Shown: positions 1-11,400 of the stretch, piece by piece
Position numbering within the stretch: the stretch's first letter is position 1
Layout of the letters: the number at the start of each line of letters is the position of its first letter
NCBI GenBank assembly: GCA_902651635.1
Contig: CACRSC010000002.1
Span: forward strand, 62,001-126,000
DNA from: Mastigamoeba balamuthi
Lineage: Eukaryota; Evosea; Mastigamoebida; Mastigamoebidae
Direction of reading: 5' to 3'
DNA: 64,000 nt
Position numbers and translations under genes: made by a program
The notes under the pieces: generated by a model
What the model was told of the DNA's origin: nothing
Database searches by the model: none
Seen by the model: the letters and a program-made list of their open reading frames with translations, nothing else

Positions 1-1402
1 TTGATTTTCGCATTTCAGCTTATTTTTCGTGTTTAAAACACGAATTTTCTACTGTAATTTATACTACTTTTGTGAAATTTTAACCATAGCAAAAACTGGG
101 GTTTGCAAAGAGGTACTTAGAGATGCAGACTCCTTGTGAGTGGCCATGCTCACTGAAAAATCAAGTCCCGTGGCTGGATGAGGTTTGAGGAGTGAGTAGT
201 AGTTCTGAAGAAGGGGGCTCCAGTTAAGAAGAATGTCTTCTGTATCTGCAGCGTGGCTGTTACTTACACCCAGGGACCCGAAGAGGCATCAATTTCACTG
301 TACCACAATTTGATGAGGTGTGATACATGTGTCTGGATGGCAACACATGGTGTCTCATTGCTTCTCACCTGGACATGTAGGGGTTTATCACTGGCGATCA
401 ATCTAATGTATGTAGAAGAGAGATAATGAGCAAGGCTGTAGTCATGGAGATTGTGATGGCTAATGTTGTTCTCACTGACAACCAGATCCTTGCACTGTTG
501 CATGGACTTCAGGCTACCGTGCACATGTATTCCTCCCATTCCTCACCCTGTGAAGGGTATGCTACCTGTTGTTTCCTTGATTTACCAACTTCTGAGTGCT
601 GGTCTTTCTGGCTCCTCCAGTAGGAACCCGGACTGGACCTGACCCAGGGTCATCTCCCCTGGCAGCACCCCAGGAAGTAGTGCTTCATGAGGAAGCTCTT
701 CACATGAAGCACATCGTCTTCATCTTGGAAAAGCAACGACTCAGCTTTGTCCTCCTGTTTGTTCAACATAAGCAGAGGAACCCAGGGAGAAAGATGCCAA
801 TTTTTCTTTGTTTCTTCTTTGTTTCTTTGAACAATTCAACAGAGAGCACATCAGCTACACAGGTGCAGGCTCCCGTGAAACCACTTAAGTGCTACAAGGG
901 GCAGAATGAAGAAAACAGCCAAGTCCGAGGAAGAAGAGGAAGCAGGCCAGGCACCGGACAAGGCACTCTCTTCTGTCTCCAAGAAGAGAAAGACAAAAAT
1001 AGAGTTACAGTTTCATTCTCAGTCTTACTTAAAGTCTGGTTCACTCTGTTCAAAGATATTGAAACATGTTCTTTCATTGATTTTGTGTTTTCTTATCGTT
1101 TTTCTCATAACTTCTTTTGGATTTCTTTCTTCAATCACTGGCGATTGAGCAATATATGACTAAGCATTTTATTTTGGTTCTTTCTTGAATTTTGTCAACT
1201 TGAAACTGCTCAGTCCTCTTTCCCTTCTTCTTTTTTGGTGTTTTTCTTTTTTATCCTAAAGTTTTATGTTTTCCATCTCTTTTTCGTTACTTTTTGCTGT
1301 TTTCCGATTTTTTCATTTTCAAATTTTAACAATTTTTTAAATTCGTTTTAACCTCTTTCTACACACTTGCAGTATGTTGTTTTTGTTAAATTAGCTGTCC
1401 TA
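1..1402. other. AT-rich intergenic DNA, no gene recognised
   Basis: Open frames here are short and of low-complexity, T-rich character (for example a 187-codon frame at 596-1159), with no recognisable domain. A perfect palindrome built on CGTGTTTAAAACACG lies at about 28-42 and resembles the subterminal palindromes of the MITEs downstream, so a related element may begin left of the window. I see no supportable gene. Confidence 0.5.
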
Positions 1403-1731
1403 CAGCCCTGGCCATAAGTAAGTTAATACTCCCCCAGAACAGACAAGCAAACAGACTTTTTTTGTCATAAGGGCCAGAGGGAGGAGAGGGGGAGTGCTGA
1501 TGATTAGTAGAGGGTGTAGTCCCCATTATCCTCTGTGACCCTTTCCAGGCGCGAATTCATACTCGTCACCAATTTTTGGGCGAGAGATTTCGGAAGCCTT
1601 GCCCATTCCTTGTGCAGCACGCGGTGCAGTCCCTTGACGTTCCGGGGGTGGTGTAACGCCACGCGAGCCTTGAGGAGAGACCACACGTTTTCTATTGGGT
1701 TGAGGTCCGGGGAGCATGCTGGCCAGGCCAT
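1403..1731 (-). mobile_element. Tc1/mariner transposon remnant, transposase C-terminus
   Basis: The minus-strand frame from about 1731 down to a stop at 1504 reads as the C-terminal quarter of a Tc1/mariner transposase. It has the signature SPDLNPIENVW carrying the last acidic catalytic residue of the DDE triad, followed by the usual KEWARLP and QKLVTSM segments. The outer end at 1403 begins CAGCCCTGGCCATAAGT and is preceded by TA (1401-1402), matching Tc1-type termini and the TA target. The 5' part of the element, with the DNA-binding domain and the first two catalytic aspartates, is absent. The remaining piece abuts an FG-GAP gene fragment in the same frame. It is a dead, 5'-truncated DNA transposon. 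Confidence 0.85.
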
Positions 1732-2400
1732 GTGCACGCCCAGCACCCCGTCCCCCAGCGAGCTCGTCTTGCTGAACGCCGGCCACTGCGACCCCCTGCT
1801 CGCCGCCACGCAACATACGCACAAAACCGAGGCGGCCGTTGTCAGGTGCCATAGAGCGCACGCCGCGTGCTATGACTTTTTCAACAGTGTTATTCGTGGA
1901 TTGTGGTTTCGGAAAAAAAAAAGTAGCTGCGACCCACTTGGGCAGTTGGGAATCCCGGGCAAACAGCAACATCTTGGCGGAGGGCTGTCGCAAGCGTCAC
2001 ACTACCCACCCTCCTCTCGGGTCTCCGGTGTCGCGCGTATGGGATGGTTAACCGATGACGCAGCCCTAACGGGTATTTTTGCAGTTGAACTGCTCAGTTA
2101 TGTGGGCTCCGCGAGTGCATTGACCGCATCGTGGGAGCGGGACACGTTACAAGGGAGAGGTGATGGCGCACGGCTCGAGGGCGCGAGCGCGGAGGGCAGC
2201 GCAGCAGAGGAAGAGAAGGACGAGGAGTGCTGTAACTGCTCGCTGCATCTGCACTTGATATCTGTGGCACTGACTCAGTCAAACACGATTCTATTCGTCT
2301 CAGATTTCGGTCGGAGATCAGGAACACCAGACATCCGTTGCAAGTTCGGTCTTCTTTTTCTGTTTTCCTTTGACGCACTCGCATGTGACTGGCATTGACT
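1732..2400 (-). pseudogene. 5' fragment of an FG-GAP/ART receptor gene (copy E)
   Basis: The minus strand holds a signal-peptide exon (2172-2248, beginning MQRAVTALLVLLFLCCAALR) that ends at a phase-2 GTGCGC donor. An intron follows, similar to the one in copy A, then the first ~64 nt of exon 2 (1795 to 1732) encoding the conserved start QWPAFSKTSSLGDGVLGVH. At that point the gene stops and the Tc1/mariner remnant begins. DNA upstream of the exon (to about 2400) also resembles the copy A upstream region around 13330-13460. Everything after the first ~20 mature residues is missing, so it is a truncated duplicate. Confidence 0.8.
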
Positions 2401-2612
2401 TCACATCGTGGGCCTAAATGACCGTGCACATGCTCTCCGCACCTCTGGTAGGGCCTCCAAACCCCCTCTGGCGACTTGGACTATGTCACGGGAGTGCCGG
2501 GCCAGATGAGGTAGTGGCGGCACCCTCGGTGGACGTATCTTGCCAGTAAGAGTTGTTTCCTTCAAACCTTAAATAAGAAGGAGTTATTTCCACGGCTTCA
2601 GAAGCCCCGATA

Positions 2613-2970
2613 TGTCTTTGCAGCCAAACGTACCATTTTACCAGTTTCATGAAAAACACCAAAAAGTGAAATAGTCGTTTTAAAACAACATTTGAAAAAT
2701 AGGAAATAACTAAGTCAGTGTAAATAACTCATAATGTACATATAAAAATGAAAACAATTCCCATTTTCGTGAATTCCAATAATGCGCAAATCGATAAGCA
2801 ATTGATTACTGTTTTCGCGAATTCCGAATTTGACGTCATTGTCGCGAAAGCGACACTTTTTCAACTGTCGCAAAAGCGACACATGAAAAAGTCGTTTTAA
2901 AACGACATTTTTTTTCGTACTTAGTTTTTTCAGTGAAACTGGTAAAATGGTACGTTTGGCTGCAAAGACA
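2613..2970. mobile_element. MITE copy 1, 36-bp terminal inverted repeats
   Basis: This is a 358-bp non-coding element bounded by an inverted repeat of at least 36 bp that begins TGTCTTTGCAGCCAAACGTA. It is preceded by TA; the matching right-hand dinucleotide is TG, probably a mutated TA. Inside each end lies a GTCGTTTTAAAACGAC-type palindrome (imperfect in the left arm of this copy). The right half holds two small hairpins, GTCGC-GAAA-GCGAC and GTCGC-AAAA-GCGAC. A second copy lies at 6957. It has no transposase, so it must have been moved in trans, probably by a TA-targeting transposase. Confidence 0.88.
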
Positions 2971-4062
2971 TGTATCCTGGCACGAGGGGTGCGGATCTCC
3001 AGCCATAGGAAAATTATTATGTGCATCGTGAAACTTCGTTTTTTTCATTTTTTTGTTCTTACTGTTATACAATGTGTAACACCAATGTATAACACAAAAT
3101 AGTTTTTGGGGACTTCACCCGTGTTTTGCTCTGAATAGGAAAAAAGGCGTAATTTGCATTTTACACAACGCACCCTTTTTACACAACATACCTTTTTTTA
3201 TCACAACATGCCGTTAGTCATAATTTGAAAAAGAAATGTGCAACTATTGAAAGTGCAGCATCTGCAGCAGCTGTAGTAGGTTTGCCCTGGTCTTCATGGG
3301 CACTGGACCCTCTCTCCCTCACTGCAGGGGTGGGGCACATCCAAAACGGTCACTGAGGCGGGCAAATTTGCTACCATTTCAATTCTCAATTAAGGATAAG
3401 CACGGGGAAAAATCCCCCAAAATCTTAAACGGGGGTCAGGACGTCCTCTTCAATTAATCATACACACCCAGGGCAGGGCTTCCGGCCCAGAGCCACTGGC
3501 TCTGGCATGCCTTTGCTTCGCAGCAAGTCCAAAACTGAAGACCATCTTGAACTTGAAGAGGTCAATCTTATTCAACTTGCCAATAGTCTTCAGAATGTCC
3601 CTGTACCATGATGTGAGCTTTTGCCCACATAAAGAGAATTTTGGTCTTTTGAACTTGTTCTTCTGAAATCAGTCCATTCAATAATAACAATGTCGTCTGT
3701 TACTGCTCTGCTGGACAGGCCGGGTGTCTATGCCTCACAGTGCTGCCTACACAGATTAGTTGGCACAGAACTACTCCATTAGTGAAGTTGGTATCTCCCT
3801 GAATTCGAAGACATTCTTCATCAGTAACTCGTGATTCTCTGATCATTTCCTGTCTTTATACGGGAGGAGCCTAACAGCAATTGCTCCTTCCACAAGGGGC
3901 AGACTGTAGTACAGGCACTTGTACCACGTTGCCTTCTTGGGCTCAGAGACAATGGAGTTGGCTGCCATCAAGTGCTGCATACCCTTTGTGCTCCTACCCT
4001 GCTGGACATCTGCTAGACTGTGCAGAGTACTGGCCATATGCATCCAGGTTCCATAAAGCTCT
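2971..4062. other. Intergenic, decayed repeat DNA
   Basis: T-rich tracts occur around 3120-3240 and there is no open frame with recognisable content. The right part probably belongs to the degraded transposon region that starts near 3600, because its composition matches the decayed transposase stretch that follows, but I cannot place a boundary. Confidence 0.35.
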
Positions 4063-4256
4063 GAATTGCACGTGTTCTTTGTGATGATGCTGTCTTTGTG
4101 ATGACACTCTGTATGTACTCCGGTGTCTGGGCACAAACAACTGGCAGTGGTTCAAACCTGAATTGCACATGTTCTTTGTCCTGATGCTGTCTTTGTGATG
4201 ACACCCTGTATGTACTCCGGTGTCTGGGCACAAACAACTGGCAGTGGTTCAAACCT
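4063..4256. repeat. 97-bp tandem duplication
   Basis: Two adjacent copies, 4063-4159 and 4160-4256, begin GAATTGCACxTGTTCTTTGT and end GGCAGTGGTTCAAACCT. They differ at only a few positions. The duplication lies inside the decayed transposase region and appears to be a local slippage or recombination event younger than the element. Confidence 0.92.
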
Positions 4257-6010
4257 TTCTATGTTGTCAGAAAAGTGGCAAGGAAGATGGTTATAGTATA
4301 AGGGCCTGTAAGGGCCATACTCTGAATGTCTTCTCCTCTCTGTGCCACCATCCTTTGCTTTCTCTGGACAGATTTTCTGCAGTTGCTCCAGCTGTTTCCC
4401 GTGATGTCCAGCAGCACCTTCCACCACTTGACTGAGATGGTCCCATTCATCAGCAGTGAGTGCACTGTCCCTGTGAGGCACATATACTCTAGCCACTTAT
4501 CTAGAACCAGTTCCCACAGTAGTATCTGGGCCACTGCAGGAAAGTTGAAGTACTCATAGCACCTTCATGACTCAAAGACCGCGACTGGTCTGGGGGCCAT
4601 GCTGCTTCTGAGCTTCTTTCTAAGGCACACATTCCTGTTGCTCAGAATTCTCCTTCTTGTCTGGTTCATGACGCTGCTGCTCTGCATCAAAGCTGCAAGG
4701 ACTGGCTTCATGTCCCATGGCAGTTTATGCATCAGCTCTCTCAGCTGGCACAGAAAGGGATTCTATGTAGAAGAACGTGGGATTGCAGATAGCCATCATC
4801 ATCAGTACCACTTCATCCAGGGCAGCTTGTGCTGCCACCACAGTATGGGCCTTTGCTGCCTTCTCTATCAACCTTCTGATTTGTGCAATGTCTCTTGGCT
4901 TCCACCCACTCAGCTTCAGGTCAGAGAAGTCCTTACAACTGCTCAGGCAATCTGTGCATGGACTGTCAGATACTCTTCCTTCTGGGGGATTTTACAGACA
5001 TGTTCTTGCACTGCTCCATAGTGTCTGCTTGCTGGGATACCACAAACTCATAAACCCAACACAATCCACGTTCTTCATACAGCATTCTCACACCAATGCA
5101 TGACAGAATCAGGAACTCTGGCAGAAGATCAGCTCTGGCATCGTGCATATCATTTGGCAGTCCATACAGCTCCCCCACTAACAGCTGGATCATGGAAAGC
5201 CCTGCACAATTCCATGTCATGTTTAGGATCTTGATGAGCAACGACTCGTTGCTTCCCTTGTGAACTTGGGTCTTGTCCTGGTACTCCTGCAGAGCAATGA
5301 CTATAGGCTCCCCTTCACGCCCCAGGGATTTGTGCAGTGCACCTGCCTTTGTGCACACTGCCTGAAATCCCTCACTGATGAAGAACTCATTCACTATGTC
5401 TGCCTTGGTCTCTGGGGCCCTGACCACAATGGTCTTCACTCTGCATGCTATGTTCAGCATGATGTGAAGCCAGCCAATGACACTGTGTGGGGATGCTTGC
5501 TGTGCAGCTTCTTTCCCACAGCTGGTCCCACCTGCAGTATCACTTCACTGCACTCCTGCTTGATGTAGTTCGAGACTGTGACTGAGGCTCTCTTCTTTCC
5601 GTTGATAGAGGTCACAACCAGGTCTATCTGGGCATTGGTCATCTTTCCCTTCAACTTCCACAGTGCAAGGACTTCCCGTGGAATGTGCAACTGAGGTGCT
5701 ATGAGCCCTGGGGGTGTGGCCAGAGAGGCAGGGCTTCCAGGGGCTGCTGTACCGACCATTTTCAGCCCTGGCCCCAGGTAGTCTTCAGACCCTGGATGTT
5801 CTAGGGCCTGCTTGTACCTCTTCTCTATGCTGCTCTCTGCCTCCAGCAGCTCTGCTCTTCTCTTCTGATACTCTCTCAGTGTCTGCATACTGGTCTGGAG
5901 TGCTGTCACACAGTCATACTTCAGCTCTATTGAGCACACATGCTTGGTGAGGATGAGCTTCTCCTCCTGTAGTAACAAGCCATCCTCTTCCTCTTTCATC
6001 TTGCTGATCT
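4257..6010 (-). mobile_element. Decayed DNA-transposon transposase region (family X, copy 1)
   Basis: Two overlapping minus-strand reading stretches (5454-5999 and 4966-5460) form most of a large protein: a coiled-coil-rich N-terminal part, then a segment with DKTQVHKGSNESLLIKILNM, GELYGLP and DTMEQCKNMS. The second stretch is clearly homologous to the protein at 21236-22456 (DKHKVFSKGSCEAVMMHILNM, SELCGRP, DMMEQYKNVS), so this is a repeated genomic family. The pattern of an acidic residue, a basic block, an ILNMS-like turn and a later cysteine cluster recalls KDZ/Plavaka-type transposases, but that assignment is by eye and weak. A further minus-strand piece runs to about 4257. The frame is interrupted and the copy looks inactive. 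No terminal repeats were found. Confidence 0.45.
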
Positions 6011-6689
6011 TTAATGAGCTGTTTAAGCTTTTCTCCTGTTTGATTGGGCTGCCTAGGCCTAAGGCAGCTGTCCTCTGTCTATCTTCTGCCTTTTTCCCAC
6101 AATGACTTGTCTCCTTCTAGCTGCAGTGCTTCCTCTTCATGGACAGTCCTCAGCAGGTGCCTCTTATCTGGCATGCCCTTCATTGCTGCCTCGGCCACTA
6201 TGGCAGCAAACTGCCTGGACTGGCTGATGTGGCTTCACTCTCTTTGCTGCTCTTACAAATGTTAATAATGTGAATTAAATTGTGTTCTCTCTAAAATACC
6301 TGAACTGTCCACAACAAACTGGCGTTTGTTCTCTGCTGCTTTGACCTGACTCCAGGCAGATGCCCTGTCTGCAACGAACAGAGCATATCATCTGCCTGAT
6401 GTTGCATTCCATTTCTCAGGGCAATGGTGACTGCCCATGTGCCCAGTCCTCTGCAGGAAATACTGTGATGTGTTGTTCCTGTCACATGCACTGTAGTGGT
6501 ATGCCTTGTGCTCCTCATCATCATCTCTCTGATTTTGCCTGAATGTCATCTGTGTGTAAGGCTTATCTGCTGCTGATTCCTGACAACCTGCTTCCCTCTG
6601 CATTGCTGTCTGTCCAGCTAGCAGCGCACACAAATGATATAAACTGCAAAACTATCTGCCACTGAATCACAAAGACTTCAGCTACATAC
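6011..6689. other. Non-coding or decayed flank of transposon family X
   Basis: Short minus-strand open stretches (for example 6388-6633) show no recognisable domain and may be the remains of the 5' part of the element. I see no supportable gene. Confidence 0.3.
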
Positions 6690-6954
6690 CACTATGCAGC
6701 CTCTGCTATGCACTGCTGTGACTCAGAATTTCACAACACATTACTATGCATGGGTCCACTATGCATCACTACATGTGACCTCTGCTACACACTGCTATGC
6801 ATGGGTCCACTATGCACTGCAACAGGAATCCTCTGCTACATGTGGGTCTGCTATCTGCTGCTACAGATATCCTTTGCTACATGCTGCTACATGTGGGTCT
6901 GCTATGAATTACTATGGGCATCCATCACTATACATTACAACACACCTTCTGCTA
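6690..6954. repeat. Degenerate minisatellite
   Basis: Irregular repeats of units like CTCTGCTACATGCTGCTA and ATGGGTCCACTATGCA run for about 265 bp directly up to the left end of MITE copy 2. The units vary too much to define one period, and no coding potential is implied. Confidence 0.65.
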
Positions 6955-6956
6955 TA

Positions 6957-7311
6957 TGTCTTTGCAGCCAAACGTACCATTTTACCAGTTTCATGAAAAA
7001 CACCAAAAAGTGAAAAAGTCGTTTTAAAACGACATTTGAAAAATGAAAAAACTAAGTCAGTGTAAATAACTCATAATGAACATATAAAAATGAAAACAAT
7101 TCCCATTTTCGTGAATTCCAATAACGCGCAAATCGATAAGCAATTGATTCCTGTTTCTCGAATTCCAAATTTGACGTCATTGTCGCGAAAGCGACACTTC
7201 TTCAACTGTGGTGAAAGCGACACATGAAAAAGTCGTTTTAAAATGACATTTTTTTTCATACTTAGTTTTTTCAGTGAAACTGGTAAAATGGTACGTTTGG
7301 CTGCAAAGACA
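6957..7311. mobile_element. MITE copy 2, 36-bp terminal inverted repeats
   Basis: This 355-bp element is in the same orientation as, and highly similar to, copy 1 at 2613-2970. A TA dinucleotide flanks both sides (6955-6956 and 7312-7313), consistent with TA target-site duplication. Its termini, subterminal GTCGTTTTAAAACGAC palindrome and internal TGACGTCA plus GTCGCGAAAGCGAC motifs match those of copy 1. It is non-autonomous. Confidence 0.9.
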
Positions 7312-7598
7312 TATGGCACAATGCATCTATGCTTCAGCTACACTGTGTAGCAAAGGCCTGCGAGGTGGCATATAGTGCACATGCTTCTGCTCTGGAACAT
7401 TAACATGAATTACATTAGTAGAAACTGAAAAATTACCAAATACAATTTAAATCTATTTCTGGTACTGTTAATTTCATCCTAAAAGTGAATTTATGCTTAA
7501 TTTACATCATCTGTCAGTTCTGAGAAGGCCTAAACTTTTCTTTGAAAGGACTCATGCTAAAAAGAAACCAAAATGAGTAAAATATGATAGATCAATAA

Positions 7599-7681
7599 TG
7601 CATCCGCTGGGATTCGAACCCAGGCCTCTTGCGAGACTGCAACCTGAATGCAGCGCCTTGGACCGACTCGGCCACAGATGC
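7599..7681 (-). tRNA. tRNA-Leu (anticodon CAG), copy 1
   Basis: The minus strand folds as a type II tRNA. The acceptor is GCATCTG/CGGATGC, the D-arm TGGCCGAGTCGGTCCAAGGC, the anticodon stem-loop CTGCA-TTCAGGT-TGCAG (anticodon CAG), the long variable arm TCTCGCAAGAGG, and the T-arm carries GGTTCGAATCC. The D-arm and T-arm double as the internal A and B boxes. No intron is present. A T-run about 20 nt past the 3' end could terminate RNA polymerase III. A second copy lies at 24710. Confidence 0.95.
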
Positions 7682-8443
7682 TTCGATATGAAGAGAGGGT
7701 CACCCCAGACCATGCGGTACGAATGCTTCTGTTAACATTTTTGGAATTCGATACAAATGTACTACATCAGAACGCGAATTATCTGTACTTTAAGAGGATT
7801 TTCATCTTTTCTTCTAATTCAACAAACATATTTTATCATGCTAATGATTTTTAGGTTAGAAGAAATGATGAAAAACCGTTGTTGCTAAAAGCCAGATTCT
7901 TCATTTTGAAGCCTACAGATACATATCAAGCCTTTATCTCATTGCTTTAAGCCTTCTGATCACTTTTTTAAACCTTACAGGCAACGAGAAATAAGGTACT
8001 TTTACATTCATACACCCATGTAGGAGCACAAAGTGGTTTTTCTCATTGATTATTCTTGGTATTCTTACTATAAACACCATCTAAGTACACAAATACTCTA
8101 TCTTTGACATGGAAGGAGTTTTGGAAGACAAGCTGCGAAGTTAGATACCATTCATGATGTCTGGTCTGTGGCGTTCTGAGCATTTTTCATAAAGAACCCC
8201 CAGGTCGGCCATTTCCAGATCTTACGGAGCATATCAGTGCTAAAACCCAAAAACTCGGTATCCTGACATTGGAGGTTGTAATCTCCAGCAGCAGGTAAGA
8301 GTTGTTCATCTTGTAGGCCCTTCGTGCAACAGCAAAAAATGAAAATTCTGCCATACGTCACGAAAAGAGAACATTAAGGACAATATAGGACCGAGGCAAG
8401 ACTCATTTATGTAAAACTGCCTGAAATAGACGATTACTGATTA
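7682..8443. other. AT-rich intergenic DNA downstream of gene A
   Basis: I see no gene in this stretch between tRNA-Leu and the stop codon of gene A. It should include the 3' UTR and polyadenylation region of gene A on the minus strand, but I cannot fix the site. Confidence 0.45.
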
Positions 8444-11400
8444 TCAAGGAGCAACAAGGGGTTCCGGACTGATTCTCTGAGGCAACAGAGACAATGACAG
8501 TGACTGGTAACCCGTACTCTGGCCCTCACGGCACAGAGCAGCCAGGTCGACCTTGCGCGGATCAGTCACATCAGGTGCTTCCACAGGTGGCCTCGGAACT
8601 GGCAGACCATCCGTCTCCACAGGTCGCAGTGTCACCACATACCTCGGCAGGCACTGTGATGCCTCAAACACCGCCACCTCCCGGTAGACGGTTTCTTTGA
8701 TGTCCCTGCACGGCACAAACACCATCTCCTTCTCCACCGGCCCACTGTACGGCCTCACTGGTATCTGTGGGTGGGTTTGTGAGTTGAGCAGAAGCAACGA
8801 TGGACGAACAAAGTGTGCATCGTAGTTGGAGAAGTTGCCCTTGCCCTGCAGCTTCAGCATGTCGCCCTCCACCACGGGGTACGCCGAGAAGAACGACACC
8901 CAGTTCAGCACCAGCGCCCCCTTGCTGTACACCTCGTGTGCGTACCGTGCCTCGTACGTGCTGTACACCCCCTTCCCGAAGAACCCCACGTCCGTCTTGG
9001 CCAGGTTCGCGTACCCCGCCCGCAGGATGCTGTCCAGGTTCTCCTTGTCCGTCCCGTGCCACAGCGGCAGCAGCTGCACGTCCGGGAACTCCCCGTCCCG
9101 CAGCGGCGCGGTCATCCGCACCAGCATGTCCGACACGGGTGCCCGCACCGCCGCGTCGGCCTCCCGCAGCCACCCGGGCTCGAACGCCCTGTTCCCCGAC
9201 CTCCCCTGCAGCTGGTGCGCCCGGGCCTCGAACAGGCGCTCGAGGGCTGGGCAGTACACGACGTCGATGGAGCCCACGGCCATGCCGGGCACCGGGCACC
9301 GGCTGTACGCCTCCTGAACAAACTCCGTGTCCGCCTGCGACGCCGCGACGAGCACGTAGTCGCTGTCCGGGTGCTCCCTCAGCTGTTCGCTGATGGCGGG
9401 CCAGCTCTCGTTGTTGACGCTCCACACGTGGTGCTCCGTCAGGTCGCCGTTCTCGCCCATCCTGCGTCTCCGGCGCCGCAGTGCAATGATCGCGACCACC
9501 GAGCCGACCAGCGTGACGAACACCGTGCAGCCCACAACGCCACCAGCGATGGCCCCGCTCTGGCTTGCGGGCCCGTTGCTCCGCGACGCAGCCGCGAGAC
9601 AGACGCTGACGTTCTGTCCGTACTCGTCCGAGAGCAGCAACACCAGCAGGCACTGCACCCGCTCCGTTTTGCTGTCCCTGAACGACAGCCCAGACATCAA
9701 CGCCTGGAGCGCAGAGGAGTTGCCCGCCACGACATGCGGGTGCCCCGCAGACACCTCCAGAGCGCTCGCTCCGCTCTTCGTGACGTACACACCAGCGCAG
9801 TCTCCCGAGACGCCGAGCTCCAGCTTGAGGACAGACGTGTTGTGTGCGCCGTCGACAGTGATCTTCGGCAGCTCGCACGTGCTGCCACTGCACTGCACCG
9901 CCAGCGCCGGCGTGGACAGTACCAGAGAGCTCCTCACCGTCACACTGAACTCCTGTGTCCCCGCCATCCCGTGGCTGTCCGTCACCGTCACGACCACCCG
10001 CGATGTCAACGCATCCGACGACCTGTTGGGCGTCCCCGAGAACATGCGCGTCGTCTCGTTGAAGTGCAGCCAGCTGGGCATCCCCTGCGCTGTCCACGTC
10101 GCCACGTCCCCTGTGATGCTGAACGCCTTGTCGACGCTGAACGACATCGCGTTGCCCACCGACGCGGTGCAGCAGCCGGGCAGAGAGGCGATGGGCAGCA
10201 GCAGCTGGGGCTGCCTGTTGCCGAAGAAGACCCACACGTCCTGGTCGGGCTGCACCGTCACGATCAAGTCGGCCACAGAGTCGTTGTTGACGTCGCCCGC
10301 GGGGAAGCAGAACACGTAGTTGGGCGTGTCCGCTATGATGTACGTGCCCGAGACCCCGTCTGACTTGATTGGGGTCTTGGGATCCCAGGAGCCCTTCTTC
10401 CCAAAGACCACCTGGCAGCCTCTGCCCGGCACAGCGACATCTCCGAGGCCGTCCCCGTTGATGTCTCCGACTGCGTAGGACGTTGGGTGGATGCCGCTGT
10501 TGAGGTCGGCGATCTCTGAGCTGAGTTCAGACGACAGTATCATCGTGGAATGTCCACCGAAGGTGCTCGGTTGCGAGGTGTCGATGACCGTGAGGAGCGG
10601 GTTGCCAAAGTAGATCAGCGTGTACACGGTTCGGTACGACTGAGTTCCAAAGTTGGGAAAACCAAACACAAAGTCGTCGCAGCCATCGCCGTTTACGTCT
10701 CCGGCAGCTTGTGGTGTCAGAGTCTCTGGCACGTACCCCGCCAGGAGAATCTTGGCGTAGGGCGAGCCGAACTGCCCGTTGTTGAGGCCCGGAGGATAGT
10801 GCGCTGCCCCTGGAACAACCCACAGAACAGCGAAGGACTCGCGGGGTTCGCTGTAGCCCACGATGCCCATGTCGGCGAAGCCATCGCAGTTGATGTCGCC
10901 GACGCGGGCAACGGCGCTGAAGCCCCAGCGGGAGAAGTAGAATCCCGGCGACGTGCTGCTGTTGCTCTCCTTGTCGATGATGGTCGTGCCGTTGAACCCG
11001 CCCATGACGACGTGGATGGTGTAGTCCCAGTGAACAATGGCCACATCGTCGAGGCCGTCTCCGTTGAAGTCACCGAGGCCCACGGGACAGCTCGTTGCCG
11101 TGATCCGCACAGACCTCCTCGACGACAACCCGGGGCCATACCTGATCTCGTAGTCACTGTCGCCCTCCATCTGCACAGCGATGTCGCTGAACCCGTCGCC
11201 GTCCCAGTCTCCGATTCCACCGCAGACTGAGAACTTCTCGTCCTCCTGGATGTCGCGGGCTCTGTCCAGGTCGGCGGCGCTGTTCCATTTGCCCTTGTGA
11301 CCATACACGAGGAGATTCTCCCCAGTCGGCATCCCGCTGGCCTTGGGTGGCACGTTTGGCACCGAGATGAGGACGTCAGCAGCTCTGTCGCCGTTGGTGT

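Noticed and set aside
596-1159. A 187-codon frame in the AT-rich left end
   Set aside because: It has low-complexity Phe/Ser-rich content, no homology by eye and no splice context; it is probably chance.
4063-4256. Possible CRISPR-like repeat
   Set aside because: Only two directly adjacent 97-bp units without spacers; a plain tandem duplication in eukaryotic DNA.
2613-7311. The two MITE copies read as long terminal repeats of one large element
   Set aside because: Each copy has its own inverted termini, and copy 2 has its own TA duplication, so they are separate insertions. The enclosed protein is not retroelement-like.
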